Below are positions 1 to 13,800 of a stretch of DNA of 64,000 nucleotides, in pieces. Each line of letters begins with the position of its first letter. Positions within the stretch are counted from its first letter, which is position 1. The stretch is from Ustilaginoidea virens (Eukaryota; Ascomycota; Sordariomycetes; Hypocreales; Clavicipitaceae), in the NCBI RefSeq assembly GCF_000687475.1, contig NC_057318.1:6076001-6140000 (forward strand). The letters are read 5' to 3'. The position numbers were made by a program, and so were the translations under genes. The notes beneath the pieces were generated by a model. It did no database searches, had not been told where the DNA came from, and saw nothing but the letters and a program-made list of their open reading frames with translations.

Positions 1-3000
1 GTACCCGAAAATGCCGTTGTTTTTCGGCTGGGTGGGTAGGAACCCGAAAATGCTGTTGTTTTCCGGCTGTATGGGTGGGAAAAAGCCCTATTGGTCCGCT
101 TGTAGGCCAGAAAGTGACCTATAGTATCTGTAATTTAGGATACCTTATATATCTCGTATTTATGTATGCATTCTTCTTCTACCCCTAGTGGCCGTAATAG
201 GCCTATTTTCTGGTACTCGAAATATTCTCTCCTACGATCTCTTATTTAATGCGATATCTAGACTCTCGAATTTTAGATATTCTAGTATAGGTAGCGTTTT
301 ACTATAGTAGAAAGCTGTATTTACTAAGAAGCCGGGCGAAAAGGCAGAATCTATTATGTCGGAAAGTCGCAGAAAATTAGTATATATGGGGCTTTAAGAT
401 TCGGACTATTGAAAATTTATTGTATAGGGCAAATCAGAATTTTTATTTGTGTGGGTTATGCCCACTTTTGTGATGGATTCGGAAAATCTCTAAGATTGAG
501 ATTCCTAATAATAAGAACTTTCTGCATTTCCTAGCATTTGCAGCCTTTTTGTATGGGAAAAGGCTGTATTTTCCTTAGCCGGTAAAAAAGGACTATTTTG
601 CCTAAGCTGAAAAGCTGAGTTAGGCTGAAGCGATTTGGAATCGAAAAACGGCGAATTGCTAGGAAATATTGTAGAGTGCTATAGTAGGCCTATTAGTTGT
701 GGTGGGCCCACTAGTTGTAGTAGGCCTATAGCCTATTGTGGATCCGTATGCTGTATTAGGCCTATTGGTTGTAGTGGGCCTGTAGGCTGTGTTGGATCCG
801 TGGCTTATGGTAGGCCTATGCCTTCGATTAGGCCTATATCGTCGGTCTTAGACGAAATAGGCATATTTAGGCGAGGCGACTTCTAAATAGGCTCTTCTAG
901 AGCTATTTAGTTGTTGTTTACCCCCTCTGAATTAGAAGGCGGTTAGAAATTAAAAGTGCCCTTTAGGCCACTTAAAATAGGGCCTATACCTTTATTTTGG
1001 TAGGTGAAAGTAATAAAAGAGGTCTTGGTGACGATCCGGCGATATGGGATGTAGATAAGGTAGGTGCTATTGCCTAGTGTAGTTAGTAACTTACCTGACT
1101 CGGTCCGGGGGGCTAGCTTATGGCTGATGACCCGTTTTTCTAGAGGGATTAGCACCTCTATAGCCGCACTAATAGCCCTGAAGCTAGTAAGGTCGGGTAG
1201 GTAGTAGTACGTAATTTCCGGAAAGTCCTTCTTTAATTCCTCGAAAGGTAATGAGGAATAGTTTGTGACTATTGTTAGATTTACTAAGGTAGTAATACTA
1301 AGAATTATTGCAGACTAAAGGTAAGAAGGTAACCGAGACTAAAGTATAGTAGCTCTAAGTCGGTTAACGATAACCCGTATAGAGCATTCTGCTAACCTAT
1401 TTTGCTTATGAATATAAGGGGAAGAGGTTAAAAAATTTATGCCCTTAAGAACTAGCCAGGCTGTAATAATATTGTTGATTTCCTTACTACCATTATAATG
1501 GAATTTAATAGCTGATTTGCCGTAGCGATTCCTAAGACCTTAGAAGAACCCCTGTAATACTGGGAATACCGTGGGTCCTTCCTTATTGGGTAGTAAGTGC
1601 ACCTAATGGAAGCGTGATTTCCGGTCTATTAAGATGAGGCAAATAGGGCGTTTGTTGTATAGTAGAGGGTTAATTTAGAAGATATCGCCCTTTATGATAT
1701 CTAAATAATGTATAGGGTTTAGTATAGCCCCTGATGTAAAACGCCGAACTGATTTTGCCCTTTTATAGGCGATGCAGTTAAAATTAGAATCCTTTACCTT
1801 ATTGAGATTAGGTAACCCTATAGTTGATGTATAGGTTTTCTTTAAAAGTTGGATTCTGATGTGCCTAAGCTGGATATGCTAAAGTCGGGCTAGTAATAGT
1901 AGCTTTTGATACTCGATATTAGCTGCTGATACTGGGGCTGGGTTGAGGGCGACCGGGGCCCTTTATGGTGGTTGGGCTGTATTGGGAATAATAGCCTCTT
2001 TTAGTATAACCGAAAAACCAGGACTAGCTAGTAGGGTAGCTTGCGAATTAGCTAGTAGATTAGCTTAAGAATTAGCTAGTAGATGGTCCGAGTCAGCTAG
2101 TGGGGTAGGTAAATCCTCTAGTAGGGGATATTCCTCGTATTCTTCTAGGTTAGCTAGGGTGGGTATTTCGACCGAGATATTGTGTGAAGCCAGGTGATTT
2201 TGGCTAGTATAATATAAAAACGGCGAATCTACCCCTTTTTATTATAAAAAGAAGCTATATCTCTTAAAGTTAAAAAGCCTAATGCACTTATTGTTGCTAT
2301 TAATAAGGTTTTAGCTCTAAATACTACCACGATTCAGATAGTGTTTAATGCTGCTAAAGATATTAATGTTAAAAGCTGGTATGAAGAGGGCGTTGGTAAG
2401 CTATAAGGTGCCCTACTGAGGTGGGTTGGTGCCCTATAGCACGGTAAAACGCGTTGTGCCCCACCCATTAGGCTTAATTGGGCTACCACCTATACTGATA
2501 ACTGGTCTGTTTCCGGTATAGTGTTAGAAGTAGGTGAAATGCTTTTTATCGTTAATAATATACACTATAGAATTAGTATTGTAGAGCAAAGATTCTGTTG
2601 GCGTTTTCCCACCGGATTATATACTATAGCTGGTAGCTAAGAATTGTATATATTTGCAGTCCTAGAAGGAAGAATAGGCTGTCTTACTAGGTATAAGACT
2701 TAGAGTATTATAGTTTTCTAGTATAAAGGAATTAATAATCTTTTCCTTTTCGTCGGTCTTTTATAGGGTATCTGCTTTATTAGCTAAATCTTTTTTTTCT
2801 TTATTCTTCTTCTTATTTTTATTTTCCGGCTTGCCTTATGTAGCTGAAGAAGACTCTTATTATTGGGTAGAAGAAGACCCCTGTTTGTTCTTATTAGCAT
2901 TAGTGGTAGTGTTTTTACTACCTTTGCTAGTGTTGTTACTAGCCGACTTGCTACTATTATTAGTAGTGGCACCTTTGACCTTTGCGAGGTGGGTGGTAGC

Positions 3001-4002
3001 CCTTGCTACTAATGACCCTTTAATGCGTTGTTCTTCCAGTAAATTAACTATATAAAATTGCAGGTTAATATTTGATGTATTTCCCTGAGTATAGGCGATT
3101 CTTATTATTGTGTAGTGCCGTTCTGCCTACTAAAAAAAGACCCCTTCTATAGTATGTAAATACTGGCTGATTTGATCGAAAGGTTGTATATGGGAGCCTA
3201 AAATTTGCAACCTGGATAAGTAGCTATTAAAGGAGGCGTTGAAAGATTCTAAGGTACCCTTATAGCCTGTAAAATTTAGTTGATGGAAGGCAGGGTATAG
3301 GTGGGTCCGCTGTATATCTAATGAGTGAGAATACTGTTTGGTGAGTAATGTAAAGGCTGACTCTGGGTCAGTGCACTAGTTGATAGCGGCAGTTAGTCCT
3401 TCTGTGTAACTATTCTTGATAAGTAATAGTAAAAGTGCTTATTCTAAATCGTTAAAATTGTTAGTAATAGAAGGATCTTTGATGAATTTAGCGATATTAA
3501 GTGCCCTAAGTTGAATTATAAGGGCCTATTTCTATTGGTCGAAGTTAGATGCCCCCTTTAGCTTTTGGGATTCCTAGAATCTGTTGGCTGTTTTAGCTAG
3601 TTCCTTAATAGCTATAGCGCTGACTTGGCTGCTAATGCTGGATGGAACTAGTAAGGGTTGCTAGGCTTTAGATAGTAGTGGTGGGTTATTTCCCTTACTT
3701 ATAGGGGTTTGGAAGGTATCTATATCTATTATATCCTGGGATGGTGGGCTAGTAGCAGGCTTGATTAGTCTGTCTACTAAGGTGCCTACTTTATTAGCTA
3801 AAAAATCGATTTTAGAATTAATTCGATTAAATTTATAGTTGAATTCTTTTCTTATTTCCTATTGATCTTCCCTAAGCTGGGCAATTTCCTGGTTATTATT
3901 AGATTCTTCTACTGCTGTTTCATTAGGGACTTAGTAGCCTGGGTTATTATGGCCTGGGTTATTGTAGCCTGGGTTATTAGCAGGAACGTTCTGACTGGCT
4001 AT
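1..4002 (-). pseudogene. Family B copia gag-pol, 3' part outside window
   Basis: Degenerate Ty1/copia gag-pol read right to left. Gag starts near 4002, where the expected ATG reads ATA, and holds a short Asn-Asn-Pro-Gly repeat (3 units, ~3940-3985) and a coiled-coil-like stretch (~3790-3900). A protease remnant LYNTNS replaces LYDTGS (~2590-2640). An integrase follows (~1300-1890): the His-His zinc part reads HIQLRHI and the Cys pair has decayed to IAYKR. The integrase C-terminal part at 943-1155 is open and close to the A-family segment (EKR..SRKLAPRTE). A proline-rich linker lies at ~640-900. I cannot find reverse transcriptase motifs in 1-600. Interruptions are nearly all TAA/TAG, as expected from RIP. 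The family is clear from the match to A; domain limits are approximate. Confidence 0.8.
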
Positions 4003-4314
4003 TATAGGAAGAGAAAAGGTGCCGGAATGTCTTAAAAATGCGAAGAAAATCAAGACTGAAAATCTAGATAAAACTAGAAGAAAGCTGCGTTAAGGAGTAA
4101 TCTGTAGAAAATCCTTAGAAAATCCTATTGAAAAGGATGTATTGCAGCTTGGTGTGGTAGCTAGGTTCCTAAATCTGGGATGATTAGTCCCTTACTGCAG
4201 ATTAGTAATATCGTTAGTTAGATTTCTGGGAGGTTAGCTGCTAAATGCGTTAAAATCCTAAGTTAGCGTAAAAAGGTCTTAAGCTGGAAGCCTTGAGACA
4301 CCGGGCTCATAACC
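4003..4314 (-). other. Family B leader with primer-binding site
   Basis: Untranslated leader between the 5' LTR and gag. The 14 bases next to the LTR (4301-4314) read GGTTATGAGCCCGG on the minus strand. This is complementary to the anticodon arm of eukaryotic initiator tRNA-Met (GGGCUCAUAACC), the half-tRNA priming known for Drosophila copia and yeast Ty5. The same bases follow the B LTR at 63452-63465. Confidence 0.75.
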
Positions 4315-5061
4315 TATTGCAAAATGGTGACTCAGAACACTATTAGAAAGTATACTAAGTACCGACAGTGGCGTACAAGGCGTTGCAGAATAAAACAAAG
4401 AGCTGGTTAAAGATTTAAAGCGCATAAGAGGTTGACCAGAGCAAAGATGTCAGGGAAATCTGATTCTAATTGTTGGTAACTATTCTAGTTAGAAAGAGGG
4501 AATTTTGGGCATATTTCTACTATCTTGAAAAAGTGGTTGAAAATAATGAAAAACCGCAAAAATAGCGAAAAACCCGACGAAAAGTCGGTCTGCCCAACTG
4601 TGCCCAGTCTGTGCCTAATATCCTACCCAATGCCTACCCAACCAAGCCCAGTGGCTTGTAGCGGTGTGCCGGATGCCCTATAATAGCCTGCCGTACGGGC
4701 CGGAAGCCCTATATCGGTGTGCCGTATGGGCCGGAAGCCCTATACCGGTGTGCCGTAAAGGCGCGGTGTAGCGGGTGACTGTATGTAGAAGGCCGAAGGT
4801 GCTGTTTTGCCCATTTGGTAATCCCGTAGAAATGCGCCGCCTGTTGTGGGCCCTGTGGCCTACTGTGACCGGCCGCTGTGGCCGGCTGTGGGGCGCTGTG
4901 CCGGTGCCGTGACCGGCGCTGTGGCCCACTGTAATCGGCGTTGTGGGGCGCTATGCCCCACCATAGCGCCTGGTATAGCCACCGCGATATCTCAACGCAG
5001 AGACGTCGTATGGTGGCGAGACCAGTACCAAAATACAGCTAAAAAGGCGCTGATTTCAACA
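4315..5061 (-). repeat. Family B 5' LTR (747 bp)
   Basis: Starts TATTGCAAAATGG and ends TTTCAACA on the plus strand, so the element reads leftward. The first base pair of the terminus has gone from TG to TA. The core at ~4840-4990 is a GC-rich array of short units such as GCTGTGGCC and GGGGCGCTGTG. The flanking base run ATAGT (5062-5066) is the probable target duplication; the partner is off-window. It is inserted in family C sequence (C1). Confidence 0.88.
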
Positions 5062-5392
5062 ATAGTATTAGAAGCTATAGTATTAACGAAAGCTTCTTTT
5101 TGGTCCTTATTGATTATAACATCGGATACCACCCTTACTAGTAATAGTAATAGTGGCCTAGTTTGATTAGACCTAATAGCTAGCGATAGATATATCGCGG
5201 CTACAAGTGTCGATAATATCGCGACTATAGGTATCGTCAATAATATCGCGACTGTAGGTATTATTAATAATATTTCGGCTGTAGGTATTATCGCGGTTAG
5301 AGGTACGGCTATAGCCAATATCCTGACTTCTATCTAGCCGGGGCGGGCCAGGCTTTCGGTATAAATAATATCTTTAGGATTATCAGCAGTAG

Positions 5393-6169
5393 TGTTAAAA
5401 TCCTATAGTAGCCTACTAGGCTGCTGGCCTAATGCCCTACTGGTCTACTAACCTTCTGGCCTTTATACCGCCTCTTGGACTTATGGTAGTCTTACCTTAG
5501 GCCTTTGCCTTTTACCTTAAGGATTTTCAGTGGATTATTTACTGTATATCAAGTAAGGTAGGCCTTGTTAAAAAGGTGTGGCATTGCTAAATTAGCGTGG
5601 TAGCCTATTAGCGTGGTGGCGGCCTACTAGTGTGGTGGCTAGTCCACTAGTGTGGTGGTTAGTCACTAGCGTGGTGGCTAGTCTACTAGTGTGGTGGCTA
5701 GTATACTAGCGTGGTGGTTAGTCTACTAGCGTAATGGCTAGTTATTAGTGCGGTGGTTAGGGTGGTTGGAAAGGCCGGATATAGTGGGTTTGCTGACGTA
5801 TCATATACGTGGCATAGCGAGCATTACGGGGAGCTTTCTTACTGGCTACCTTGGATGCCTGGGCCCACCCCTCCTTCGTGTATATATAGGATAGTTTTCC
5901 CCCTTCTTTCTAGATAGTAGAAGGGCAGCACAATCGAGTCTGTTAATGCACTATATGCCTCTTAACTTCTTACCTTCCCTGCGTTTTCTGGTTATCTTAT
6001 ATTTGCCTTGCCTTTACACTTGCCTTGCTTTATAGCACTTGTATAGTCTTAGGACTTAGTGAAAAATCTAGTATTTATACTAAGATTAGTTCACAGGTCG
6101 CAGACAGTCTTGTGCCATCTAGCTAGCTAGTAAGGCTCTGCTTTTATAGTGACCTTGAGAATTGCAATA
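5393..6169 (+). repeat. Solo A LTR (777 bp), TSD AGTAG
   Basis: Begins TGTTAAAATCC and ends TTGCAATA (originally TTGCAACA). Flanked by AGTAG at 5388-5392 and 6170-6174. Removing it rejoins C1 in register with C2 (~38605). It is the longest A LTR here because the internal ~18-20 bp tandem array (~5597-5760) has the most units. Confidence 0.95.
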
Positions 6170-9100
6170 AGTAGGATCGCTATTAAGGTCGTAGTTATAG
6201 GGCTTAACGGCTGTTAACTAGAATTTAATAAGGCTATAAGGCATTTGCATAATATAGGTCTTACTATCGAGGCTGATTAGCCGGTATAGCCTATACTAGC
6301 TACCTTTCTCTTGCTATACCTATATATCAGACTATAGGGGTAATCGGTAGATAGGCCAAATATCTAGGCCATTCTATTAGGCGAGGGTATTATAAACCTA
6401 TCGCTTGGCGAGGCATTTCCTAGCTTTATTAATAGCCTTTCGTAATATTAAGGCGCATTATAATACTAATAGGCTAGGGGGTGAATCATCTGTAAGTTAA
6501 GGATATACTCTCAAGACTAATAATGTAAGCACTAGACTATTAGGTCCAGCAGAATTATTAATAGCCTTTACAGCAAGCTGTAACTTCTATTCCTTTATTA
6601 TTAGGTCGCCTACTTTATTGTTAATAATAGTATAGGCTCGGCATAATAAGGTATAATATCTTTCGACTTTGCCAATACTATTATAGGCTTTTATAGGGAT
6701 TTCATCTATATTAATAGATAAAAGCCGGGCATTATAACGGAATTTAGTAGAGGCGAAGTTAGGTCCGGCATTATAAACTATCTAGTCTGGCGGGCTAAAG
6801 TAGGTATCAATCTAGTATTCCTTAAGGGCATTCTAAACGTCTTAGGCCTTCTATCTCTATAGGTTAAAGAATCTAGCTGCCTAGAAGCTTATTGCGGCAT
6901 CTACGATATATAATACTAGCCGATTATTAATATAAAGGATATCAATAATAATTTCATAGTTAAATTAGTAGGTATTGTTATCCTTAAGTATAAATTTAAA
7001 TCGGCTAGGTGCCTTTACGTTCATCTGGTATTAATGGCATATATAGGTAATACTCTCGATGATATTATAGTCAATATTATTATAACCAGCCTATTAAAGC
7101 AATTTGGAGAGCCTATTAATAGAAGGGTACCTGAATCGACAATATAGCTAATAGATTTCCTATAATAATAGATAGAAGGCTGCAGTATCTATAGCATTAA
7201 AAGTCTACTATAGATATCCCTATTTCCTAATAATTAGAACCTTAGTATCCCCTTAGATTAATAGGTTATCAATATTATTAAGCTTTACGCCTATTCTATC
7301 TATATCCGTAATAGAATATAAGAAGGGGGTATTATTATTAAGAACGTGGAAAAAGATATTACTGAATATCATTAAGATATTTAGTATACCGGAAGAAATA
7401 GTAAAGCCTACGCCGAAGTTTACCATATGCTTCTTATCAGTTGTCTTAATAGTTAGGGTCTTCATTAATCTTATTAGTGCCTTTACTTAACCTAGGCCTA
7501 CTATTAATAGGCCGGAGGCGCTAGTATCCAGTAAGATTCTACAGAAGATATAATTACTATAGTATTCTTCTTCTAGAAAGGCAGAATTACGGCTTAATAA
7601 GGGCATTCAAAAGGGGTTAATCTATAAGAAGGCATATCGGTATAATTTATCTTATAGGGCCTATAATATCTAAATAGATAATAACGGTTCTGCCTGCATA
7701 GGGGCTTAGAAATACTAAGTAGCTATAATTTGCGGTATAGCAGCATTCTCTATATCCTATTATGCATCCCCTACTATTATTACCTTAATATTACTAATAA
7801 TATTATTAAGGTTAGCCTCTATATCTTCTTCTTTAAGGCCTTAGGGGCCAGGCTCTTTGTATTCCTATAAGAAAATATAGAATTTCTTATTATTAGGGGC
7901 TATAAAGTAGGATCAATTCTTTATCTATCGGTCCTTTAATTCTTATTACTCTTTAGCAGAATAATTAGATAATTAATACCCTATTTTATTACAAATAAAG
8001 TATCTTCTTTAATAGGGTCTAGCTAAAAGGGCACGATTCTATTATTTAAAGCGGCATTAAGGGGGTCTATATTATTAGGGGCATTAATACCAATTATAGG
8101 ATTAATTATATCTACAATCTATAAATAACGCTATATTATCATCAATATCTTTAATATCTTAATATTATTAAGGCTGCTATTAAAGGAAATAATGCTATTA
8201 AGTTATATAGGTAGTCTCATAAATAGAAAGGGATCGCCATAGGTCAGCAGTAAGGCCTTCGAATATAGGGGTATATCGATATAGCGCCTGGCTACACTCA
8301 GGAGTATCCCTTATAGCATTAAGCATTTGCCGATAAAGCTTTATATTAGCTATAAAGGGGGGAAAAAGACCACAATATAGGCATTAAAGTTCTTCTAATA
8401 GGATATTAAGGCATTCTAGCTTTAACTTGCCGGAATGTTTCGCAATAGTTAATTAAAGCGTTATTCTATTCCAATAGTATAGATAGAATTGCTCTATACT
8501 CTTATTTTTAAAATAGCTCTTAACTTTATAGACTATATCGTCAAAAATAAAGATATTACGAATGCATTCGATATTATTAAAGTAATATATCTCAGCATTA
8601 CCAATAAGTATAATTTAGAAGGCTCTAGCGAATATATTATTAGGTAATCCTAATAGGCGGCACTTACTTTTAAAAGAGATAACTTTTAATATGATAAAGT
8701 CATCTATTTTGCCGCTATATCTATCCTCTATACAATAGCTATATAAAAGGTTAAATATCTTCTTCGATATATTATTAAACCTAATTTGGGAATAATCTTC
8801 TTAGCTAAACCCTTATTGGGTATAATCTTCTTAGTGGTATTATTATTCCAGAGGGTATTCTAGAATAGCTTATCGGTAGCCTTACGGTAGGCTGGCGGGA
8901 TCTCTGGCTAGGTTATTCTATAACCCGGGTCGGTCTAAATTTACTAATCCTCTTATTAAAACCATCCGTTTATCGGCCTAAATAGGCCGATATTAGCGGG
9001 AAAGGCCAGATGCCATGCCTATTTTTAGCATTATCGGATAAGGCATTTAGGCCCGATATCTAGTATTAGGGGCATCCTCTATTAATAGAAGCATATTATC

Positions 9101-10204
9101 AGGGCCTATAACCTAAGCTCTATTAGGTATACTATAATCTTGAGGGGCATTAAGGTAGCCGCCTCGGCTAGCCTAATTAGGGGTATAACCCCTAGGGTGT
9201 AATATTTGATCGGTTAGGCTATAATCTTTGTCGGCCGTTATATATTATTAATAGCAGGAGCTTTCCCCTGCTTCAAATAGCGACCTATTATAAATAGGCA
9301 TCTTCCCTTTTAGTTATTAGGATTAGCCCCTTTCTTCTTCGGTAGGGATAGGGGCAAAAGGCTTTTTCGATATAAAAGGGGGAATAATAGGCTATTATAA
9401 CTATAATCGTGCCACCTTTAGTATTGCGAAGTCCCTTAATATTAAGGCTTAAAAAGATCTTCTTAAGCGTCTTACTATAGTAGGTATTTATAATGAATTT
9501 CGTAAGCCTATATATAAGCCTATAACTTCTTGGTCGAAATTGCCGATAGGTACTAATGCTTTCCTATAAAGGTTAAGTCGTAACTAGAATATCTTACGCC
9601 TTAATTAATAGTCGATCTCTTCTTAAGGCCATTTAGGGTTCTATTATTATTAAAAGCATTCCATTAAGGTAGGTATTATAATAGAGCCTAATACTCTAAT
9701 ATACACACTATAATTCTATAGGTATATACGGAATTCGCATAGGAATAGAGGATTAACGCGGTTGAATAGTTATTCATCTCATTCACTATAGTTATCGTAA
9801 AATAGTTCCTATAGGTCATCATCAATTATACAGTCTTTCTTATAAGTATAGATTAAAAAGGCCAGGCGGTTGTATAATGCCATAATAGTGGCATTAAGGG
9901 TAATTAGCTTTATTGCGGTAGCCTAATTGTTATTAAATAGGGGGGCAAATCGCTATAACCTTTCGGGCAGTGCCGGTTGTAATAATACTGCCGGTCGTAA
10001 TATTAATAATTGTAATCGTGCTATAGTATTAAGAGGAGGGTTTAAAAAGGGGGGGGGGGATATATTATAAAGAGTATAAGATTCACTCTTGCAAAAAGTG
10101 CAAAATTTGATCTTATAGGGAGTATAAGATTCGAGAGGGCTTTTATCCGTAAGGGTATCTATAAGGATATCCATAAGGGTAAAAGAAAGAAAGAAAGGGG
10201 TTAA

Positions 10205-10542
10205 TTAGTAAGATAACTGTTTAACGGAATAGGCTATTTGCCTCCTATAGTAAGCAGGTAACCGTTCAACGGAATAGGTCAGCCGCCTCCTAGATCTACT
10301 AAGGGTATCTTCAAAGATTATAATAGTTAGTATATTTTCTTCCTTTATAATAAACAGAAGTAAAAGAGGTCTATATCGTTCTTCTAATTAGTCGGCAGTA
10401 TAACTATTTAATAGAATAGATTATCTGCCTTCCTAATTAGCACGATTTGCAATAGAAATCGTCTCTTCGAGAGTAATCTTATTGATCTATAATATACCGT
10501 TCTTTGCGGGATATAATCCTATGAGTGGTGGTTATCACCACT
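10205..10542 (-). repeat. C1 leader hairpin repeats and palindrome
   Basis: Three imperfect ~35 bp units (about 10207-10245, 10257-10292 and 10398-10432), each with a CCGTTnAACGG-type hairpin followed by GCCTCCT. A 19 bp palindrome, AGTGGTGGTTATCACCACT (10524-10542), sits just inside the 5' LTR. The same layout recurs in C2 (42609-42939) and C3 (18957-19300), so it belongs to the family leader. Function unknown. Confidence 0.7.
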
Positions 10543-10548
10543 GATTAG

Positions 10549-10878
10549 TATTGATATAAACTCGGGGTACCCAGTTATACGTAGGGTCGCGCGCGTGGTA
10601 TTATATACCGTGGGGTTACTAAGTAAAGGATTTCTTGACTTTACTAATAACTGACTATCTAAAAGGAAAGAAAGGAAGCAAAAGAGGGTAATTACACGAT
10701 GTGACCTTTTTGTGCGTACCGTGGTCACGTGCATCGGCGCAGTCGGGCCGGGCTGCCCGCGTGCCCTACCGGGCTCAGGGGTAAAGGGGCAAAAGTGGCC
10801 ACATTGTGTGCAACGGGTGTGCGCGGCACATTCGTCGCAATATGCCCAATTGGGCACCTTGCGACAGCGATTCCGACA
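10549..10878 (-). repeat. C1 5' LTR (330 bp)
   Basis: Plus strand reads TATTGATATAAACTCGG ... CGATTCCGACA, i.e. the LTR in minus orientation. The right side abuts the middle of gag of a plus-strand C copy (AATAC at 10879-10883 would be the target duplication). So C1 appears inserted in C1b; the other end is outside the window. Confidence 0.88.
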
Positions 10879-13800
10879 AATACATTCGCTAGAGCCTTCT
10901 AAATTATACTTATTAGCGATATTAAGACCTATTACTTTAATAATATTAAATATATTCGCGATACCCTTACTTTTGACGATATAGTCCATAAAGTCAAAAG
11001 CTATTTCAAAAATAAGAGTATAGAGCAATTCTATTTGCACTATTAGAACAAAATAATACTTTAATTAACTATCGCGAAATATCCCAATAAGTCAAAATTA
11101 GAATGCCTTAATATCTTATTAGAAGAACTTTAATGCCTATATTATGGTCTTTTTCCCCCCTTTATAGCTGATATAGAGCTTTATCAGTAAATGCTTAATG
11201 CTATAAGAGATACCCCTAAGTATAGCCAGGCCTTATATCGTTATGCCCCTATATTTGAAGGCCTCGCTACTAACTTATAATAATCCCTTTCCATCTATAA
11301 ATCGGTCTATATAAATTAATAGCATCATTTCCTTTAATAGTAATAATATTACGATACTAACGATATTAATAACAATATAGCGCTATTCACTAACTATAAA
11401 TATAGTCAATCCCGCCCTTAATACCGATTCGGCCTACAATAGCAATATCAACGGCAATAATAAAATCGCGCCTTTCTATTTAGGCCCTATTAAAGAAGAT
11501 GCTTTATTTATAATAAATTAGGATCTTAGTCATCCAACTATACTAATAAAGAGCAATAAGAATTAAAGGCATAATAGCTAAAGAACCGCTCTAATTAGAC
11601 CGCCCCTAATAATAAGAAATTCTATATTTTCTTATAGGAATATAAAGGGACTACCGACCGAGACCTTAAAGATACCAATTTAGATAATATCGTTAAAGAT
11701 ATTAAAGTCATAATGGCAAACATTACACAATAGGATGCAGAGGATGCTATTATACCGCAAATTACAGCTACTTAGTATTTCTAAGCCCCCCTATAAATAG
11801 AGGTATTACCGACCGAGACACTACAAGCCCTATAGGATGAATTATACCAATATACCTTTTTATAGATTAACCCCTTCCGAATATCCTTACCGGACTGTAA
11901 TTCTGCCTTTCTAGAAGAAGAACATTATAGTAACCATATCTTCCGTAGAATCCTATTAGATACTAGCGCTTCCGGCCTATCAATAGTAGGCCTAAGTTAA
12001 GCAAAGGCCCTAATGAGATTAATAAAGACCCTAACTATCGAGATAACTAATAAAAAGTATATAGTAAATTTTAGCGTAGGCTCCGCTATATCTTCTAGTA
12101 TATTAAATATCCTAATGATATTCAGCAATATCCCCTTCTATATTCTTAATAGTAGCACCCCCTTTCTATATTCTATTACGGATATAGATAGAATAGATAT
12201 AAAGCTTAATAATATTGATAACCTATTAATCTAAGGGGATATTAAGGTTCTAATTATTAGGAAATAGGGATATCTATAGTGGACTCTTAATACTATAGAT
12301 ACTATAGCCTTTTATCTATTGTTATAGGAAATCTATTAGCTTTATCGTCGATTTAGGCACCTCTCTATTAATAGGCTTACTAAATTGCTTCAGCAGGCTG
12401 GTTATAATAATATTAACCGCAATATTATCGAGAGCATCACCTATATATGCTATTAATACCAGATGAATATAAAGGCACCTAACCGATTTAAGTTCACTCT
12501 AAAGGATGACTGCTAATTTAATTATAAAATAATTGTAGATATCCTTTATATTAATAATCGGCCGGTATTATATATTATAGATGCCGCAATAAGCTTCTAG
12601 GCAGCTAGATTCCTTAACCCTTAAAGATAGAAGGCCTAAGACGTTTAGAATGCCCTTAAGGAATACTAGATTGATACTTACCTTAGCCCACCAAATTAGA
12701 TAGTTTACAATACTAGACTAAATTTTGCTTCTGCCGAATTCCGCTATAATGCCCGGCTTCTCTCTATCAATATAGATGAAATTCCTATAGAAGCCTATAA
12801 CAGCATTAGTAAAGTCGAAAGATATCACGCCCCATTACGCCAAGCTTATACTATTATTAATAATGAAGTAGGCGACCTAATAACAAAAGAATAGAAATTA
12901 TAGCTTACTATAAAGGCTATTAACGATTCCGCTAGACCTAACGGTCTAATGCCTATATTATTAGTCTTTAGGGCATATCCTCGACTTACAGATAATTCAC
13001 CCCCTAGCTTATTAGTATCATAATATGCCTTAACGTTACGAAAGGCCACTAATGAAGCTAGGAAATACCTCGCCAAGCGCTAAATCTATAATACCCTCGC
13101 CTAATAGAATGGCCTAGATACGCAGCCTATCTACCGACTACCCCTATAGTTAAATATACAGGTATAGAGAGAAAAGGGTAGATAGCACGGGCCGTACTAG
13201 CTAATCAGCCTCAATAGTAAGACCTATATCGTATAAATGCTATATAGCCCAGTTAAGTTCCGGTTAATGGTCGTTAAGCTATATAACCACGACCCCAATA
13301 TAGATAATCCTAAAGATATTATCTATACCGAAGACCCGGCCTACCCCAGCCGGATAGAAGTTAGGATATTAATACCGGCTGCAGCCGCACCTCCAGCCGC
13401 AATAATACCTATAGCCGAGACATCATCGATAATACCTATAGTCGCAATATTATTGATACCTATAGCCGCGATATATCCATCGCCAGCCACTAGGTCTGAT
13501 TAAGCCAGGCTACTATTACTATTACTAGTAAGGGTAGTATGTAATATTATAATCAATAAGGACTAAAAAGAAGCTTTCGTTAATACTATAGCTTTTAATA
13601 CTATTATCGATATCTTTTTCCTTACCGTAAAAGAGCAAGCCGACTTATAGCTTACTAGCTAATTACGCCGGAAAGGAAAGATTATAACCCCTAGAGCCCC
13701 TTTTGAACAGTCTAACCGTATAGACATTAAAGCTTTATAAGCCTATAATATATTCAGATTCGTTACCTTTAATATCGGTCAATATAGAGCCTAACGCCTA

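Larger units (their letters stand above)
5062..10548 (-). pseudogene. C1: family C copia gag-pol, decayed, 3' part off-window
   Basis: Minus-strand family C body, interrupted by a solo A LTR at 5393-6169. Reading right to left: leader (~10000-10548), gag (~7600-9950), aspartic protease with its active-site loop at ~7510-7525 followed by an open stretch at 7253-7465 (motif YSITDIDRIG), integrase (~6300-7180), and the linker before reverse transcriptase (5062-5390; open 4992-5318, INKDQKEAFVNTIA). Reverse transcriptase and RNase H lie beyond the B insertion. Many TAA/TAG stops and almost no TGA. A run of 11 G at 10049-10059 is 6-7 long in C2 and C3. It is a heavily mutated copy of the family seen complete in C2 and C4. 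Confidence 0.85.

Noticed and set aside
635..886. 83-codon plus-strand frame with a repeated RPI(S/G) pattern
   Set aside because: It is the reverse of the proline-rich linker of B pol; the minus strand carries the homology to A.
2784..3055. Hydrophobic frames on both strands
   Set aside because: They reflect the low-complexity basic tail of B gag; no support for a membrane protein.
5597..5764. Regularly spaced repeats resembling a CRISPR array
   Set aside because: Units are contiguous imperfect tandem copies without unique spacers, occur in every A LTR, and the DNA is eukaryotic.
10519..11040. 173-codon minus frame
   Set aside because: It spans the C1b gag, the C1 LTR and the C1 leader, so it is an accidental chimera across an insertion border.
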